DNA of 64,000 nucleotides from Treponema brennaborense DSM 12168 (GCF_000212415.1 NC_015500.1:1302001-1366000), one strand, 5' to 3'; counted from the first letter of the stretch, positions 8,423 through 18,196 are shown. Program-made: numbers and translations. Notes: generated by a model from the letters alone, not told the origin.

Positions 8423-8734
8423 ATGAACACGGAAAAACGTAAAATTGACGAAACGACCCTCGACGCGCTTTTGTATTTATCGCGTCTTTCTCCCGAAAGT
8501 ACCAATCTTGCCGTTCTGAAAGAACAGGTTGATCAGATTGTCGAATATTTCGACGTATTGTCGGCGTACGACGACAGTGAAAATCCGTACGACGCGTATC
8601 CTGCAACCGATTCGGAAAAGCTCCGCGACGATTCGGTGGTGAAGGGACTTGAAATTCCCGACGTTAAAAAGATTTCGGACGAATTTCTGGACGGATATTT
8701 CCGTGTGCCCAAAGTTTTGGGCGAAGGAGCGTGA
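8423..8734 (+). CDS. gatC: Asp/Glu-tRNA(Asn/Gln) amidotransferase subunit C
   Basis: A 103-residue GatC with the typical N-terminal helix (DALLYLSRLSPES) and the C-terminal region ending FRVPKVLGEGA, which packs around GatA and GatB. GatCAB converts mischarged Glu-tRNA(Gln) or Asp-tRNA(Asn) to the correct aminoacyl-tRNA. The start has AAGGA 9 bases upstream. It is the first gene of gatC-gatA-gatB; its stop overlaps the GTG of gatA. Confidence 0.92.
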   Translation: MNTEKRKIDETTLDALLYLSRLSPESTNLAVLKEQVDQIVEYFDVLSAYDDSENPYDAYPATDSEKLRDDSVVKGLEIPDVKKISDEFLDGYFRVPKVLGEGA

Positions 8735-10284
8735 TCGTGACCGACGTATTGAATAAACGGACGATTTCCGGTATCAGAAAATCCCTTGAAAACGGTGAGA
8801 CGACGAGCGAAGCGCTGGTTCGCAGTTCAATTTCCGTTTTTGAAGCCGATAAAAATTCCGCGATTCCGCTGAACGCGTTTCTCGAACTGTACGATTCGGC
8901 GCTCGATCTGGCGAAAGCCTGCGACGCCGAACGGGCTGCCGCCGCCGCTCAAGGTACAGAAGCGCTCGCCGCACTGCTTGCCGCGAAGCCGCTTTTGGGC
9001 GTTCCGTTCGCGGTAAAAGATAACATTTCCGTAAAAGGCAAGCGTCTCACCTGCGCAAGCCGGATTCTTGAAGGGTACGTCGCTCCGTACAACGCGACGG
9101 TCGTGCAGCGCCTGCTCGACGCGGGGGCCGTCCCGCTCGGCCGGTGCAACATGGACGAGTTCGCGATGGGTTCTTCCACCGAATATTCGATTTACGGGCC
9201 GACGCGCAATCCTATCAACCGCGAATACGTTTCCGGCGGCAGTTCCGGCGGTTCGACCGCCGCGGTCGCCGCCAATCAGGCTTTGTTCGGTCTCGGAACC
9301 GAAACGGGCGGATCGGTGCGCCTTCCGGCCAGTTACTGCGGCGTGTACGGGCTGAAAACCACGTACGGCGTTCTGAGTCGCTGGGGCGTCGTTGCGTACG
9401 GCAGCTCGCTGGATCAGGTAGGTTTGCTCGGTCACACGCCTCGGGATATCGCGCTGCCGCTTTCGGTTATGAGCGGCGCCGATTTTTACGACGACACGAG
9501 CGCGGAGCTGCCGGAAGCCGAAACGCTGCGCGATTTGCAGGCGTTGAGCGCCGGGGAACTTTCAAAACTCAAAATCGCCGTTCCGCGCCAATTCCTCGAA
9601 TCGAAGGGGCTTGATCCCGACGTCGGCGCGGTGTTCGACGCAACCCGCGCCTGGTTTGAATCCAAAGGGGCTGCGGTAACGGTCGTAGACATTCCCGTGC
9701 TCGACGCGGCTATCGCCAGTTATTACGTGATCGCGCTCAGCGAAGCGGCGAGCAATTTGAGCCGCTTCGACGGTATCCGCTACGGCCGCCGCTCCGACCC
9801 GGGCAAAGGGTTCGACGAACTGTACGTGCGGACGCGCAGCGAAGGCTTCGGTCCGGAAGTCAAACGGCGTATCATTATCGGAAATTACGTGCTGTCCGAA
9901 CAGTTTTCGGGCGACTGCTATAAAAAAGGCATGACGGTGCGCGCCCGCATTCAGCGTGAAATCGCCGAACTGTTCAATTCGTATGATTTGATTTTGTGCC
10001 CGACCTGCCCGACGGCGGCGTTTAAACTCGGCCAGAAAGTGGACGATCCGCTGGAAATGTATTTGAGCGACTTGTTTACGACGTTCGTAAATCTTGCGCG
10101 CATTCCGTCGCTGTCCGTTCCGGCGGGCGTTACGTCCGTCGGAATGCCGGTGGGCGTACAGTTTGCGGGTGCGATGTTTTCCGAGGCGAAGATACTCCGT
10201 ATCGCGCAGGCATGGGAGCAGGAGCATCCCGGCTGCGGTATTCCCGTCAAAAACGACGGAACGGTGTGCGGAGGTGCAAAATGA
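8731..10284 (+). CDS. gatA: Glutamyl-tRNA(Gln) amidotransferase subunit A
   Basis: Amidase-signature subunit of 517 residues that releases ammonia from glutamine for the GatB kinase/transamidase. The catalytic Ser-cisSer-Lys residues lie in FAVKDNISVKGK (Lys) and the glycine/serine-rich YVSGGSSGGSTAAVAA segment. GSSTEYSIYGPTRNP is also family-specific. The likely start is the GTG at 8731 overlapping the gatC stop; a second GTG at 8737 is possible. The end overlaps the gatB start as ATGA, so the three subunits are translationally coupled. Confidence 0.96.
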   Translation: MIVTDVLNKRTISGIRKSLENGETTSEALVRSSISVFEADKNSAIPLNAFLELYDSALDLAKACDAERAAAAAQGTEALAALLAAKPLLGVPFAVKDNISVKGKRLTCASRILEGYVAPYNATVVQRLLDAGAVPLGRCNMDEFAMGSSTEYSIYGPTRNPINREYVSGGSSGGSTAAVAANQALFGLGTETGGSVRLPASYCGVYGLKTTYGVLSRWGVVAYGSSLDQVGLLGHTPRDIALPLSVMSGADFYDDTSAELPEAETLRDLQALSAGELSKLKIAVPRQFLESKGLDPDVGAVFDATRAWFESKGAAVTVVDIPVLDAAIASYYVIALSEAASNLSRFDGIRYGRRSDPGKGFDELYVRTRSEGFGPEVKRRIIIGNYVLSEQFSGDCYKKGMTVRARIQREIAELFNSYDLILCPTCPTAAFKLGQKVDDPLEMYLSDLFTTFVNLARIPSLSVPAGVTSVGMPVGVQFAGAMFSEAKILRIAQAWEQEHPGCGIPVKNDGTVCGGAK

Positions 10285-11816
10285 GCGTGGATAAATATGA
10301 AGTCGTTATAGGCTGTGAAATACACTGTCAGCTTTTGACCAAAACGAAGGCGTTCTGTGCCTGTGAAAACCGGTACGGCGGAATGCCGGATACCCGCGTG
10401 TGCCCGGTCTGTTTGGGCTTGCCGGGCGCCATGCCGCGCGTCAGCAAGGGATACGTGGAGCTCGGTGCCGTCGCGGGACTCGCGTTGAACTGCACCGTCG
10501 CCCGTTTTACGAAATTCGACCGCAAGCATTATTTTTATCCCGATTTGGCGAAGGGGTATCAGATCACGCAGTACGACCTGCCGCTGTGCACCGACGGATT
10601 CGTGGATCTGCCGTTCAAGCATCTGCCGCAGGAACAGCAGCCCGGCGGCGCGCTGTGCCGGACGGTGAATTTTATCGGTGAAAACTGCAACGTGGGCGGC
10701 GAGTACCGCCGCGTCCGTATAGAGCGCATCCATCTTGAAGAAGACGTCGGCAAAAGCCTGCACCTTGAAGGCGCCCACAGCTATATCGATTATAACCGCT
10801 GCGGAACGCCGCTCATTGAAATCGTTACGAAACCCGACATCGCGTCCCCCGAAGAAGCCGCGCTTTTCATGCAGACCGTGCAGGAAATCCTGCGCTACGT
10901 GAACGTAACGCACGGAAATCTTGAAGAAGGCAACATGCGCTGCGACGCCAACATTAACTTGACCGTTTGGGAAAACGGTATGAAGTATCACACGCCGATT
11001 TCCGAAATCAAGAACTTGAACTCGTTTCGGTCTATCCGCGACGCGTGTACGTACGAAATCGGACGGCAGCTGCGCGAGTTTGAAACCGACCGGCAGGAAT
11101 TCAATCCCGGTTTCAAAAATACGATGGGATGGGATGAGGTGAAAGGTGAGACGGTGATTCAGCGTACGAAAAACTCGTTCGTCGATTACCGGTTCGTCGT
11201 AGAACCCGATATCAAGCCGTTTACCGTTTCCGAAGCGTGCATAGAAGCGGCGCGCGCTCAAGTGGGCGAACTGCCCGAGGCGAAACGCATCCGCTTTAAA
11301 AAGGAATACGGACTGAGCGATTTCGACGTTGAAACGCTTACGTCGAGCCGAACGCTCGCGCTGTGGTTTGAAGACGCCGCAAAACAATCCGATGATCCCA
11401 AAAAGGCTGCGAACTGGATTCTGGCGGAGCTGTTGGCCGTGCTGAAAGAGCGCGAGCTGTCCATAGAACAGCTTCCCATTACGCCCGCTCACATAGCGGG
11501 TTTGGTCAACGCGGTACACGGCGGAACCATTACCGGAAAGCAGGGTAAGGACGTTTTTGCCGAAATGCTTGAAAGCGGCAAACTGCCTGCCGATATCATT
11601 CGCGAGCGCGGCATGGTGCAGGTGTCGGACGCCGGTGCGATAGAAGCGTTCGTAGACGCCGTTATCGCCGAAAATCCGAAAGCCGTAGAGGATTTTAAAA
11701 AAGGCAAGACGAACGTCGTCGGCTGGCTCATGGGGCAGGTTATGAAAAAATCGGGCGGAAAGGCGAATCCCGCTGCGGCGACCGATTTGGTAAAAGCCAA
11801 GCTTTCGGCGCTGTAA
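10281..11816 (+). CDS. gatB: Aspartyl/glutamyl-tRNA amidotransferase subunit B
   Basis: A 511-residue GatB. The kinase/transamidase core begins YEVVIGCEIHCQL and includes two zinc-ligand cysteine pairs in the region CACENRYGG to VCPVCLGLPGA. The helical and YqeY-like tail ends KANPAAATDLVKAKLSAL. The ATG at 10281 overlaps the gatA stop (ATGA), which decides the start over upstream in-frame codons. It is the last subunit of the operon. A long antisense open frame across this gene is a codon-bias artefact. Confidence 0.96.
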   Translation: MSVDKYEVVIGCEIHCQLLTKTKAFCACENRYGGMPDTRVCPVCLGLPGAMPRVSKGYVELGAVAGLALNCTVARFTKFDRKHYFYPDLAKGYQITQYDLPLCTDGFVDLPFKHLPQEQQPGGALCRTVNFIGENCNVGGEYRRVRIERIHLEEDVGKSLHLEGAHSYIDYNRCGTPLIEIVTKPDIASPEEAALFMQTVQEILRYVNVTHGNLEEGNMRCDANINLTVWENGMKYHTPISEIKNLNSFRSIRDACTYEIGRQLREFETDRQEFNPGFKNTMGWDEVKGETVIQRTKNSFVDYRFVVEPDIKPFTVSEACIEAARAQVGELPEAKRIRFKKEYGLSDFDVETLTSSRTLALWFEDAAKQSDDPKKAANWILAELLAVLKERELSIEQLPITPAHIAGLVNAVHGGTITGKQGKDVFAEMLESGKLPADIIRERGMVQVSDAGAIEAFVDAVIAENPKAVEDFKKGKTNVVGWLMGQVMKKSGGKANPAAATDLVKAKLSAL

Positions 11817-11830
11817 GCGGCGCGGCTCAT

Positions 11831-12772
11831 ATGCAGATAACGATGAATCAGTCTTGGTATTGCGATGAACTCTCCAACCGGTACGGAACCGTCCAGCGTG
11901 CGCGCGGCTGTTATCTGTATACCCGTAAGGGCCGGCGGCTGGTCGATTTGTATCAGGAAGCCGGGCGTGCGATACTCGGCTGGGGAAACGGTTCCAAAGC
12001 GGCGACCGTGTTTAAGAATACGATGAACCGCGGATTAACGGGTTCGTTTGCCACCGACGCCGCGTATCGTTTGCAGCGTGCGGTAAAAACGCTGCTTCCC
12101 GAATACGATCACGTTCGGTGGTATTCCGGTATGGAATCGGCCTGCCGCGCCGTTTCAAAATATTTCGATTTTTGGATCGATATGCCGCTCGGCGAACATC
12201 CGATTCTGAACTCGGTTGCGGACGCGCTGCCTGAGGACATTCAGAATTTTACGCTTGACGACTGGATGTTTACGAACGGCGTTCCCCGTTGGCGGCCGTG
12301 GCTCGACGACGCCTGGTTTTCTTCGGATTTTCCGATTCAGGACGGTTTCCTTGAATTGAACCGGAAACTGCAGAATGCGGTTGCCATCGTCCCGCCGTTT
12401 CCCTGGGCGGGCTGCTGCTATCTGGTCGCGTTCGTAGACGACGGCAGCCGTTTCATTCCGCCGTCCGATCCCGTTACGCCGCCTTTTTTGGACGCCGTCG
12501 CGCGTGCAATATACGATTTGATCGCGGAAATTCCGAACCGCAGTGAAAAAGACTGGAACCGGTTCGACGGCGTATTGCTCCGTTATTGGAAACGGCGCGG
12601 TCCGTATTTGATTCCCCGCGTTCCTCCGGAAAAGTATCGGGAGTTTTATTGTCATTGCGCCGACTGCGGCGTCGTGATTTCTCCGAATTACCGTACGCCG
12701 TCGATCGTACCGTACGGAGCGACGCCGGGTGATTTTTCCGAATTGAGGCGGAATCCGTATGCAGCAACCTGA
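11831..12772 (+). CDS. Aminotransferase class III-like protein lacking the catalytic half
   Basis: 313 residues. The first 120 resemble the N-terminal part of class III PLP aminotransferases: GCYLYTRKGRRLVDLYQEAGRAILGWGNG, then a helix leading to VRWYSGMESACRAVSKYF. The cofactor-binding DE(V/A)xxGFGRTG region and the lysine Schiff-base motif are not seen; the rest (FPWAGCCYLVAF, HCADCGVVISPNYR) does not match family motifs I know. It may be a pseudoenzyme or a divergent family found in treponemes. Start: the ATG at 11831, or 11843; neither has a clear ribosome site. It is 14 bases after gatB and overlaps the next gene by 14 bases, so it is probably co-transcribed with gatCAB. Confidence 0.6.
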   Translation: MQITMNQSWYCDELSNRYGTVQRARGCYLYTRKGRRLVDLYQEAGRAILGWGNGSKAATVFKNTMNRGLTGSFATDAAYRLQRAVKTLLPEYDHVRWYSGMESACRAVSKYFDFWIDMPLGEHPILNSVADALPEDIQNFTLDDWMFTNGVPRWRPWLDDAWFSSDFPIQDGFLELNRKLQNAVAIVPPFPWAGCCYLVAFVDDGSRFIPPSDPVTPPFLDAVARAIYDLIAEIPNRSEKDWNRFDGVLLRYWKRRGPYLIPRVPPEKYREFYCHCADCGVVISPNYRTPSIVPYGATPGDFSELRRNPYAAT

Positions 12773-13055
12773 GTTGATTCTGTATGTCATTAAATTGGTT
12801 CTCGGCGGAGTCGCCGCGTTTTTTGCGATCATGCTGTGGTCCAAAACGCGCGATACGGCCTGGATGTCGCTGGTAGCCGGTACGGTTACTTCGTATGCGG
12901 GAATCGTATACGATTTAATGTGCCGGCTGGGGATTATCGTTCCCGGCGGTTTGGTCGTGCGCGAAATTCCGGTTGCAACGATGTTTTTTGCCGCGATTCC
13001 GCCGCTGTTTTTTATCGTTGCGTTTATTCTGATGCTGATTCGAACCCGCAAGTGA
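12759..13055 (+). CDS. Small three-helix membrane protein, unknown function
   Basis: 98 residues with three predicted membrane helices (about 7-26, 33-54 and 70-94) and a short basic C-terminus (IRTRK). It overlaps the preceding aminotransferase-like gene by 14 bases, so it is likely the fifth gene of the gatCAB transcript. No family recognised. Confidence 0.65.
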   Translation: MQQPELILYVIKLVLGGVAAFFAIMLWSKTRDTAWMSLVAGTVTSYAGIVYDLMCRLGIIVPGGLVVREIPVATMFFAAIPPLFFIVAFILMLIRTRK

Positions 13056-13069
13056 GCGGTTCGGTATAA

Positions 13070-13098
13070 TTGCGTTTTTAAGCTTAATGGTGTATAGT
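13070..13098 (+). promoter_or_regulatory. Sigma-70 promoter before the 13.1 kb membrane protein
   Basis: TTGCGT (13070-13075), 17 bases, TATAGT (13093-13098). The leader is about 22 bases with GGGGAGG before the ATG at 13128. Confidence 0.65.
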
Positions 13099-13127
13099 AA
13101 AGAAAATCATGTTTGGGGAGGTACAGA

Positions 13128-13538
13128 ATGGCTGTATCAAGAAAATTGTCGGTCGGCGGGATCGTTTTGCAGATCGGCTTGGCATTGTATTTGATCGTTA
13201 TGGGAATTATGGGCATTCAGACCGGCGGAAACGAAACGCTGAATGCGTTTAAAAGTCTCGTCGGCCAGAATACGGTTCTTCCGATGATTATGGCGATCTG
13301 TGAATTGGTCGCGGGTATTTTACTGCTGTTGAATTTATTCAACATAAACGGTTTCGGTACGTTTCTCAATCTTGCGATTTTGGTGATCATCGTGTTCTGG
13401 TGCATATATATCGTAATGTACGATATTTCCGCTATCGGCAACGCGTTCAAATCGGGCAATGCGTTTATGAAATGGCTGCGCCAGTTTGCTCCCGATTTGG
13501 TCATTCTGGGCGGTTTGCTGATCGTAAAAGGTATCTGA
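13128..13538 (+). CDS. Integral membrane protein, unknown function
   Basis: 136 residues, four hydrophobic segments (about 10-28, 50-70, 76-96 and 115-134). The ATG at 13128 has GGGGAGG 6 bases upstream and its own promoter. The end LRQFAPDLVILGGLLIVKGI is typical of small DoxX/TMEM-like membrane proteins but no motif settles a family. It is followed by a weak GC hairpin and T4 near 13557-13578. Confidence 0.65.
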   Translation: MAVSRKLSVGGIVLQIGLALYLIVMGIMGIQTGGNETLNAFKSLVGQNTVLPMIMAICELVAGILLLLNLFNINGFGTFLNLAILVIIVFWCIYIVMYDISAIGNAFKSGNAFMKWLRQFAPDLVILGGLLIVKGI

Positions 13539-13631
13539 GCACGGAGGCTGACGGCGGGCAGCGTCTGCCGTTTTCCTCGGTTTGAAAGTATCAAAGCCGA
13601 AGGTCGGGCACGGTCCGGCTTTCCATCGACT

Positions 13632-13705
13632 GGTCCATTAGCTCAGTAGGATAGAGCAGCTGCCTCCTAAGCAGCAGGTCGCACGTTCGATTCGTGTATG
13701 GGCCG
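13632..13705 (+). tRNA. tRNA-Arg (anticodon CCU)
   Basis: Cloverleaf with acceptor GGTCCAT/ATGGGCC (one G-T pair), D-arm TAGCTCAGTAGGATAGAGCA, anticodon stem GCTGC/GCAGC with loop CTCCTAA (anticodon CCT, reads AGG), and T-arm GCACG TTCGATT CGTGT. The discriminator is G and CCA is not encoded. A T-rich stretch follows about 7 bases later. Confidence 0.93.
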
Positions 13706-13923
13706 TATAATTGTTTTTTTATTGCGGCAGCGTATGAACGATTCTGCGTTGTCGTTTTGAATGATCTTTACAACCAGAAAATCCATGTCTTGCGGCGGCC
13801 TTTTATCCGTCTGTATTACCTGCCTTACCGGCTGTTCCGCTTGAAACATATCGGTAAAAATAGTATCATTTAAAGAAATATGGTTATCGTACGGTAGCAA
13901 AAATTTCAGGGTGCGCAAAAAAG

Positions 13924-15990
13924 ATGTTGTTGAATTATACCATACATTACGATATTGCTGCGGTGATATTACTCTCCATATTGGGAGTCCTGTATTTTTC
14001 AAAAAGGAATATTCCGTCGTACGGCAGTAAAATTTTTACTTGTCTGATTGTGATTACCGGCGTTTCCGCGGTGTGCGAATGCGTATTGAACGTCGAATTT
14101 CAATTTCTTCCCGTCTCTTCCCTGATCATTACGCTGACCGGTATACTGTATTTCTGCATAAGCAATTTTCTGCCGTTCGCTGCGGCTGCATACTGTTTTG
14201 TGCTTTCTGATTCCGAGCCGCTCGGTCTGAAATCCAAACGACGGATCGCGCTGCTGATTCTGCTGAGTTTGCTTCCGTATGCAGCCGGGATGTTCTGGGG
14301 TGTTTGGAACGCCGTATCCCCGGGCAAACAGCGTATCGATTATTCGGCGGCCGTTACAGTGTATCTTTTATTCGTGTCGCTTTTGTATTTGACTGCGGGC
14401 GCCGTTTTCCTTGTGAAAAAATACCGGAGGCTGCCGGTTCATTATTTCGGCACGGCGTTCTTTTTTATCGTCGTGGTCGCGGCGGGAGCCGTCGTTCGGC
14501 TGTTTTTTCCGTTTCTGCTCATCAGTAATTTTTGTGCCGCCGTTTCGATGTATTTTTTATACATGTATATTCATAAGCCCGATAATTTTATAGACAGTCT
14601 CACCGGTTTATTCAATACGACGGCATTCGCTTCTTTGATCGATGAAAAATTCGTGCGGAAAGATCCGTTTTACGTTATCGGGTTTGTGTTGGAAGATCTT
14701 AATTTTTTGAACAATACGTTCGGAATCCGCTCCATCGACGAACTGCTTAAAATAATCGCCGTCTTTTTTACGGAAACAGCGGAGCGATTCAAAAAAACGG
14801 CTTGTTCCGACGTGTACACGATTGCGACGGATGAGTTTTGTATCGTCGTCAAAACGCAGGATATGACGGTCGTTCAAAGTATGGTGGACTGCATCCGCGA
14901 AAAATTTGAATCCGTGTGGGATTTTCAGAATACGACTGTAACACTGTTCTCCCGTATCTGCGTTATCAGATGTCCGTCCGATGCGGAGTCGGCTGCGGAT
15001 ATTCTCGATTTGCTTACCGCCGTAGGCGAGCAGCAGTACTATCGTGCCGGACGGGTTCTTTTTGCCGATTCGCTTGATACGACCCGGAATCGGCTGAGTC
15101 GTCAGCTTGATCGTACCATAAAAACCTCGATTCAAAACGATTTGATTTCGGTTTGGTATCAGCCGATTTATTCGATCAGCAAACGGCGCGTTATAGGTGC
15201 GGAAGCGCTCATTCGGATGAAAGATGAGAACGGAAATTTCATCTCTCCGGAGGATTTCATTCCGATTGCGGAAAAAAACGGTACGATTTTACGCATCGGA
15301 GAATTCGTATTGGAACGGGTGTGCAGTATGCTTTCGGATCTGAATCTGGGATGGTACGGTATCGAAAAGATAGATATCAATTTATCGATGATTCAGTGCA
15401 TGCAGAAAACGCTGGCGGAACAGATTATTTCCATTACCGATATTTATCGGGTTCCCCGCCGGATTCTGGATTTTGAAATTACCGAAACGGCGGCGGCGTA
15501 TTTGCCCAAAATGCTTCAGGAAAATATGGAACGGCTCAATTCGGCGGGCGCCGAGTGCTCGCTTGACGATTACGGTTCCGGTTATTCAAACATGAACTAT
15601 TTGATAGAGCTTCCGTTCAATATGATCAAAATAGATAAGGGAATCGTGTGGTCTGCTGATAAGAAACTCCGTTCGCGTACCGCGCTTGCACACACGATTA
15701 CGATGATTAAATCACTGGGAATGCAGGTTCTTGCCGAAGGTGTTGAAACGAAAGAGCAGATGCAGTGGCTTGCGTCGCTCGACTGTGATTATTTGCAGGG
15801 ATATTACTTTTCAAAGTCGCTGCCGCAAAAAGATTTTCTTGCGTTTCTGGCACGGGAAATGCAGCGCAACGGTACCGCCGAAGTGCTCCCGCTTGCCGGC
15901 GAACTCGGCGACGCGAATGCCGGCGAACTCGGCGACACAATCGAAGATTTGGAAGAATTGGAAGAAGCAGAGCCGGTCGGCGAGCTGTAG
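13924..15990 (+). CDS. Cyclic-di-GMP phosphodiesterase: membrane sensor, degenerate GGDEF, EAL
   Basis: 688 residues. About seven membrane helices occupy residues 1-215. A diguanylate-cyclase-like domain follows (DSLTGLFNTTAF), but its active-site motif is IATDEFCIV instead of GGDEF, so it is probably inactive or regulatory. The EAL domain (about 395-640) keeps the catalytic set: EALIRM, DINLSM, FEITE, DDYGSGYS, IKIDKG and AEGVET, so I predict hydrolysis of c-di-GMP. The C-terminus has an AGELGD repeat and an acidic tail encoded by a DNA tandem repeat. No clear ribosome site precedes the ATG. It follows the tRNA gene and is probably monocistronic. Confidence 0.88.
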   Translation: MLLNYTIHYDIAAVILLSILGVLYFSKRNIPSYGSKIFTCLIVITGVSAVCECVLNVEFQFLPVSSLIITLTGILYFCISNFLPFAAAAYCFVLSDSEPLGLKSKRRIALLILLSLLPYAAGMFWGVWNAVSPGKQRIDYSAAVTVYLLFVSLLYLTAGAVFLVKKYRRLPVHYFGTAFFFIVVVAAGAVVRLFFPFLLISNFCAAVSMYFLYMYIHKPDNFIDSLTGLFNTTAFASLIDEKFVRKDPFYVIGFVLEDLNFLNNTFGIRSIDELLKIIAVFFTETAERFKKTACSDVYTIATDEFCIVVKTQDMTVVQSMVDCIREKFESVWDFQNTTVTLFSRICVIRCPSDAESAADILDLLTAVGEQQYYRAGRVLFADSLDTTRNRLSRQLDRTIKTSIQNDLISVWYQPIYSISKRRVIGAEALIRMKDENGNFISPEDFIPIAEKNGTILRIGEFVLERVCSMLSDLNLGWYGIEKIDINLSMIQCMQKTLAEQIISITDIYRVPRRILDFEITETAAAYLPKMLQENMERLNSAGAECSLDDYGSGYSNMNYLIELPFNMIKIDKGIVWSADKKLRSRTALAHTITMIKSLGMQVLAEGVETKEQMQWLASLDCDYLQGYYFSKSLPQKDFLAFLAREMQRNGTAEVLPLAGELGDANAGELGDTIEDLEELEEAEPVGEL
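15890..15936 (+). repeat. In-frame 24-bp tandem repeat in the EAL gene
   Basis: Two near-identical 24-base units encode AGELGDAN and AGELGDTI near the C-terminus. Copy-number change would keep the reading frame. Confidence 0.75.
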
Positions 15991-16015
15991 CGTACGGTCG
16001 TTTGTAATGTACGCC

Positions 16016-16078
16016 GGCGAATTGCGGCGAGCGGTCGGCAAATTGCGGCAAGCGGCAAATTGCGGCGAGCGGCGATTC
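16016..16078. repeat. Intergenic 17-20 bp degenerate tandem repeat
   Basis: Three to four imperfect units of the form GGCAAATTGCGGCGAGC lie between the convergent EAL and chemoreceptor genes. A related sequence occurs in the end of the EAL gene. Confidence 0.75.
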
Positions 16079-16137
16079 GCGCTGCCTTTTACCGGACAAA
16101 ACGAAGCGCCGCGCCGTCTTTTTTTATTGCGAAAATG

Positions 16138-17859
16138 TTAGAACTCTTCAAAATCCGCGTCCGTAGCGGCAAGGAACGGATTCCGTTCTCCTCTGAACTC
16201 GGCGGGTTCATTTTTCGGCGATTTTACCGCAGCGGCGGTCTTACCGGCTGCGGACGGGTTACCGGTGGCGGACGGGTTACCGGCGGTTACGACCTGTTTC
16301 GCCTGAATGATTTTCTTTTCGGCAGCGTTTTGTTCCGTCGTTTCTATCTTGAAAAAGGCTACGGATTCTTGAAGCTGCACTGCTTTTGACGACAGTTCTT
16401 CCGCCATGGAGGCCATTTCTTCGGATGCCGACGCGTTTTGCTGCACAACCTGTTCCAGCTGTATAATTGCTTTACTGATCTGCTGAGTACCGGAATCCTG
16501 TTCCTTGCTTGCAGCGGCGATTTCCTGTACCAATTCTCCCGTTTTTTGTATATTCGGAACGATTTCACTGATCACTTTACCGCTTTCTTCCGCTACGGAA
16601 ATACTCGTTGCGGAAAGTTCTTTTATACCCGCCGCCGCTGTTTGGCTTTTTTCAGCCAGTTTCCGTACTTCGCTTGCAACGACCGCAAATCCTTTACCGG
16701 CTTCTCCGGCGCGGGCTGCTTCAATCGCGGCATTCAGTGCCAGCAGGTTCGTCTGACTTGCAATGTCTTCTATGATGGATATTTTGGATGCAATATCGCG
16801 CATCGCCGATACGGTCTGTTCTACGGCGTTCAGCCCTTTGACACTGTTTTCTGCCGTTTGTTCGGCTATCGCCGCCGTTTGGATTGCATTGTCGGCATTC
16901 TGCCGGATATTTGAAGCCATTTCTTCCACTGTGGATGAAATCTCTTCAGTAGACGAGGCTTGCTCGCTTGTTCCGGACGATAACGTCTGGCTGGAATTGC
17001 TGATTTGCGCTGCTCCGTCCGCAATCTGGTCAGACGCGGTTTTGATGGTATTGATCGTGTTGAACAGTTGTACGCATAATTGCCGAATGCTGAAGAGCAT
17101 GCTGGTTGTGTCGTTTTTCATCAGTTTGACTTGCGTCGTCAGTTCGCCGTTTCCAATGGCACCCAAAACGGCGACTGCGTAATCGGGTTCACCGCCGATT
17201 GATTTCGTAATGTAATTGGTTACGAACAACCCTATTATTATGGAAATTATTGCGGATATGATGAAAACGATTATTATCGTCAGCAATAATACTTTGAAAA
17301 GATGAGTGCTTGCTTCATCTGCTTGAGCTGCCATCTGCGTTTTACTTTCGATCAGATGGTCGAACAGTGCTTCGATCGTTTTCAGATATATTGCACCTTG
17401 TTCTTTTACTATTTTTTTTGCCTCTATAAGCGCTTGCTGGTTACCGGTTTCAGCGTATTTTTTTAGCGCAGGATGTACGTCCACCGTTCTATAGGTGTTG
17501 AACGCGGTAAAAGCTTTTTCAAGTTCATTGCACACTTTCATTATGTCGGGGTCCACAACGAGTTTTCGGAACTCTTCCAAATCTTCAAGAAAAGCTGTTT
17601 CCGCGCGATCCGATGCTGTTGTAAATTCTGCCATATCTTCCGGGTACGCAATAACAGACCTGATATTTGTCCGTATTTGATTGTACTGGTGGACCATTTT
17701 TGTAATGTACGGCAATGATTTTGTGTGCAACTGATACATTTTTTCCATTTCTTTATCGATGGTTTCCGTACCGTAGATACCTGCCAAAGCTATTATCAGT
17801 GTAAACAGCAAAATGATGATAAAACTCCCCTGCAATCGGGTTCGAATAGTCATCTTCAT
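16138..17859 (-). CDS. Methyl-accepting chemotaxis protein
   Basis: Transmembrane chemoreceptor of 573 residues. Helix 1 is at about 11-30, then a four-helix-bundle periplasmic sensor (about 35-185), helix 2 (about 188-215), a HAMP region and the signalling domain. The CheA/CheW hairpin tip is recognisable in [20 protein letters not shown]. It controls flagellar rotation through CheA, in line with the motility genes at the window end. The C-terminus has a [14 protein letters not shown] repeat. GGAGA lies 11 bases before the ATG at 17859. A G11 tract lies about 185 bases upstream. Confidence 0.95.
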   Translation of the reverse strand: MKMTIRTRLQGSFIIILLFTLIIALAGIYGTETIDKEMEKMYQLHTKSLPYITKMVHQYNQIRTNIRSVIAYPEDMAEFTTASDRAETAFLEDLEEFRKLVVDPDIMKVCNELEKAFTAFNTYRTVDVHPALKKYAETGNQQALIEAKKIVKEQGAIYLKTIEALFDHLIESKTQMAAQADEASTHLFKVLLLTIIIVFIISAIISIIIGLFVTNYITKSIGGEPDYAVAVLGAIGNGELTTQVKLMKNDTTSMLFSIRQLCVQLFNTINTIKTASDQIADGAAQISNSSQTLSSGTSEQASSTEEISSTVEEMASNIRQNADNAIQTAAIAEQTAENSVKGLNAVEQTVSAMRDIASKISIIEDIASQTNLLALNAAIEAARAGEAGKGFAVVASEVRKLAEKSQTAAAGIKELSATSISVAEESGKVISEIVPNIQKTGELVQEIAAASKEQDSGTQQISKAIIQLEQVVQQNASASEEMASMAEELSSKAVQLQESVAFFKIETTEQNAAEKKIIQAKQVVTAGNPSATGNPSAAGKTAAAVKSPKNEPAEFRGERNPFLAATDADFEEF

Positions 17860-18196
17860 AAAATCTCCTTCACAGTGCTACAAGTGTTACATATGTATAA
17901 TGCAATAGATATTTCTGAATGGTGGTTATTTTACCGGTGAGTTCTGCGGATGAATTATTTCATCTATCAGTCGTATAGTTCAACTGGAATTTGTCGGACT
18001 ATGGAGGATGTATGGCTGAGGTATGAGTAGGGACAAAATGCGGGGGGGGGGGCTGTACATATAAATCGGTACTGCCCGCCGGCCGTTATGCTGCCGTTTA
18101 TCGTTGGGTAGTTCTGAGTTATCATGCGGCTATTTTACCATAGATTATATTAATGTCAATAAGAAGCATCACAAATGGCGATGCGTGCCGGGTACG
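17860..18196. other. Intergenic region with a homopolymeric G11 tract
   Basis: 337 bases between the HAD gene's stop and the chemoreceptor start, both on the minus strand. Eleven consecutive G on the plus strand occupy 18042-18052, reading as C11 on the chemoreceptor coding strand. The first 100 bases upstream of the chemoreceptor are AT-rich and contain TATACAT-like sequence (about 17893-17899), a probable promoter. I see no gene or RNA in the rest. Confidence 0.7.

Noticed and set aside
9951-11519. A 522-codon open frame antisense to gatA/gatB
   Set aside because: Same reasoning; both sense genes are certain and the antisense product has no recognisable domain.
13667-14002. A 111-codon minus-strand frame overlapping the tRNA-Arg gene and the EAL gene start
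   Set aside because: Part of its translation in the gap 13706-13923 looks protein-like (FLLPYDNHISLNDTIFTD), so it might be a gene remnant, but it runs into a tRNA and I see no ribosome site. Left unannotated.
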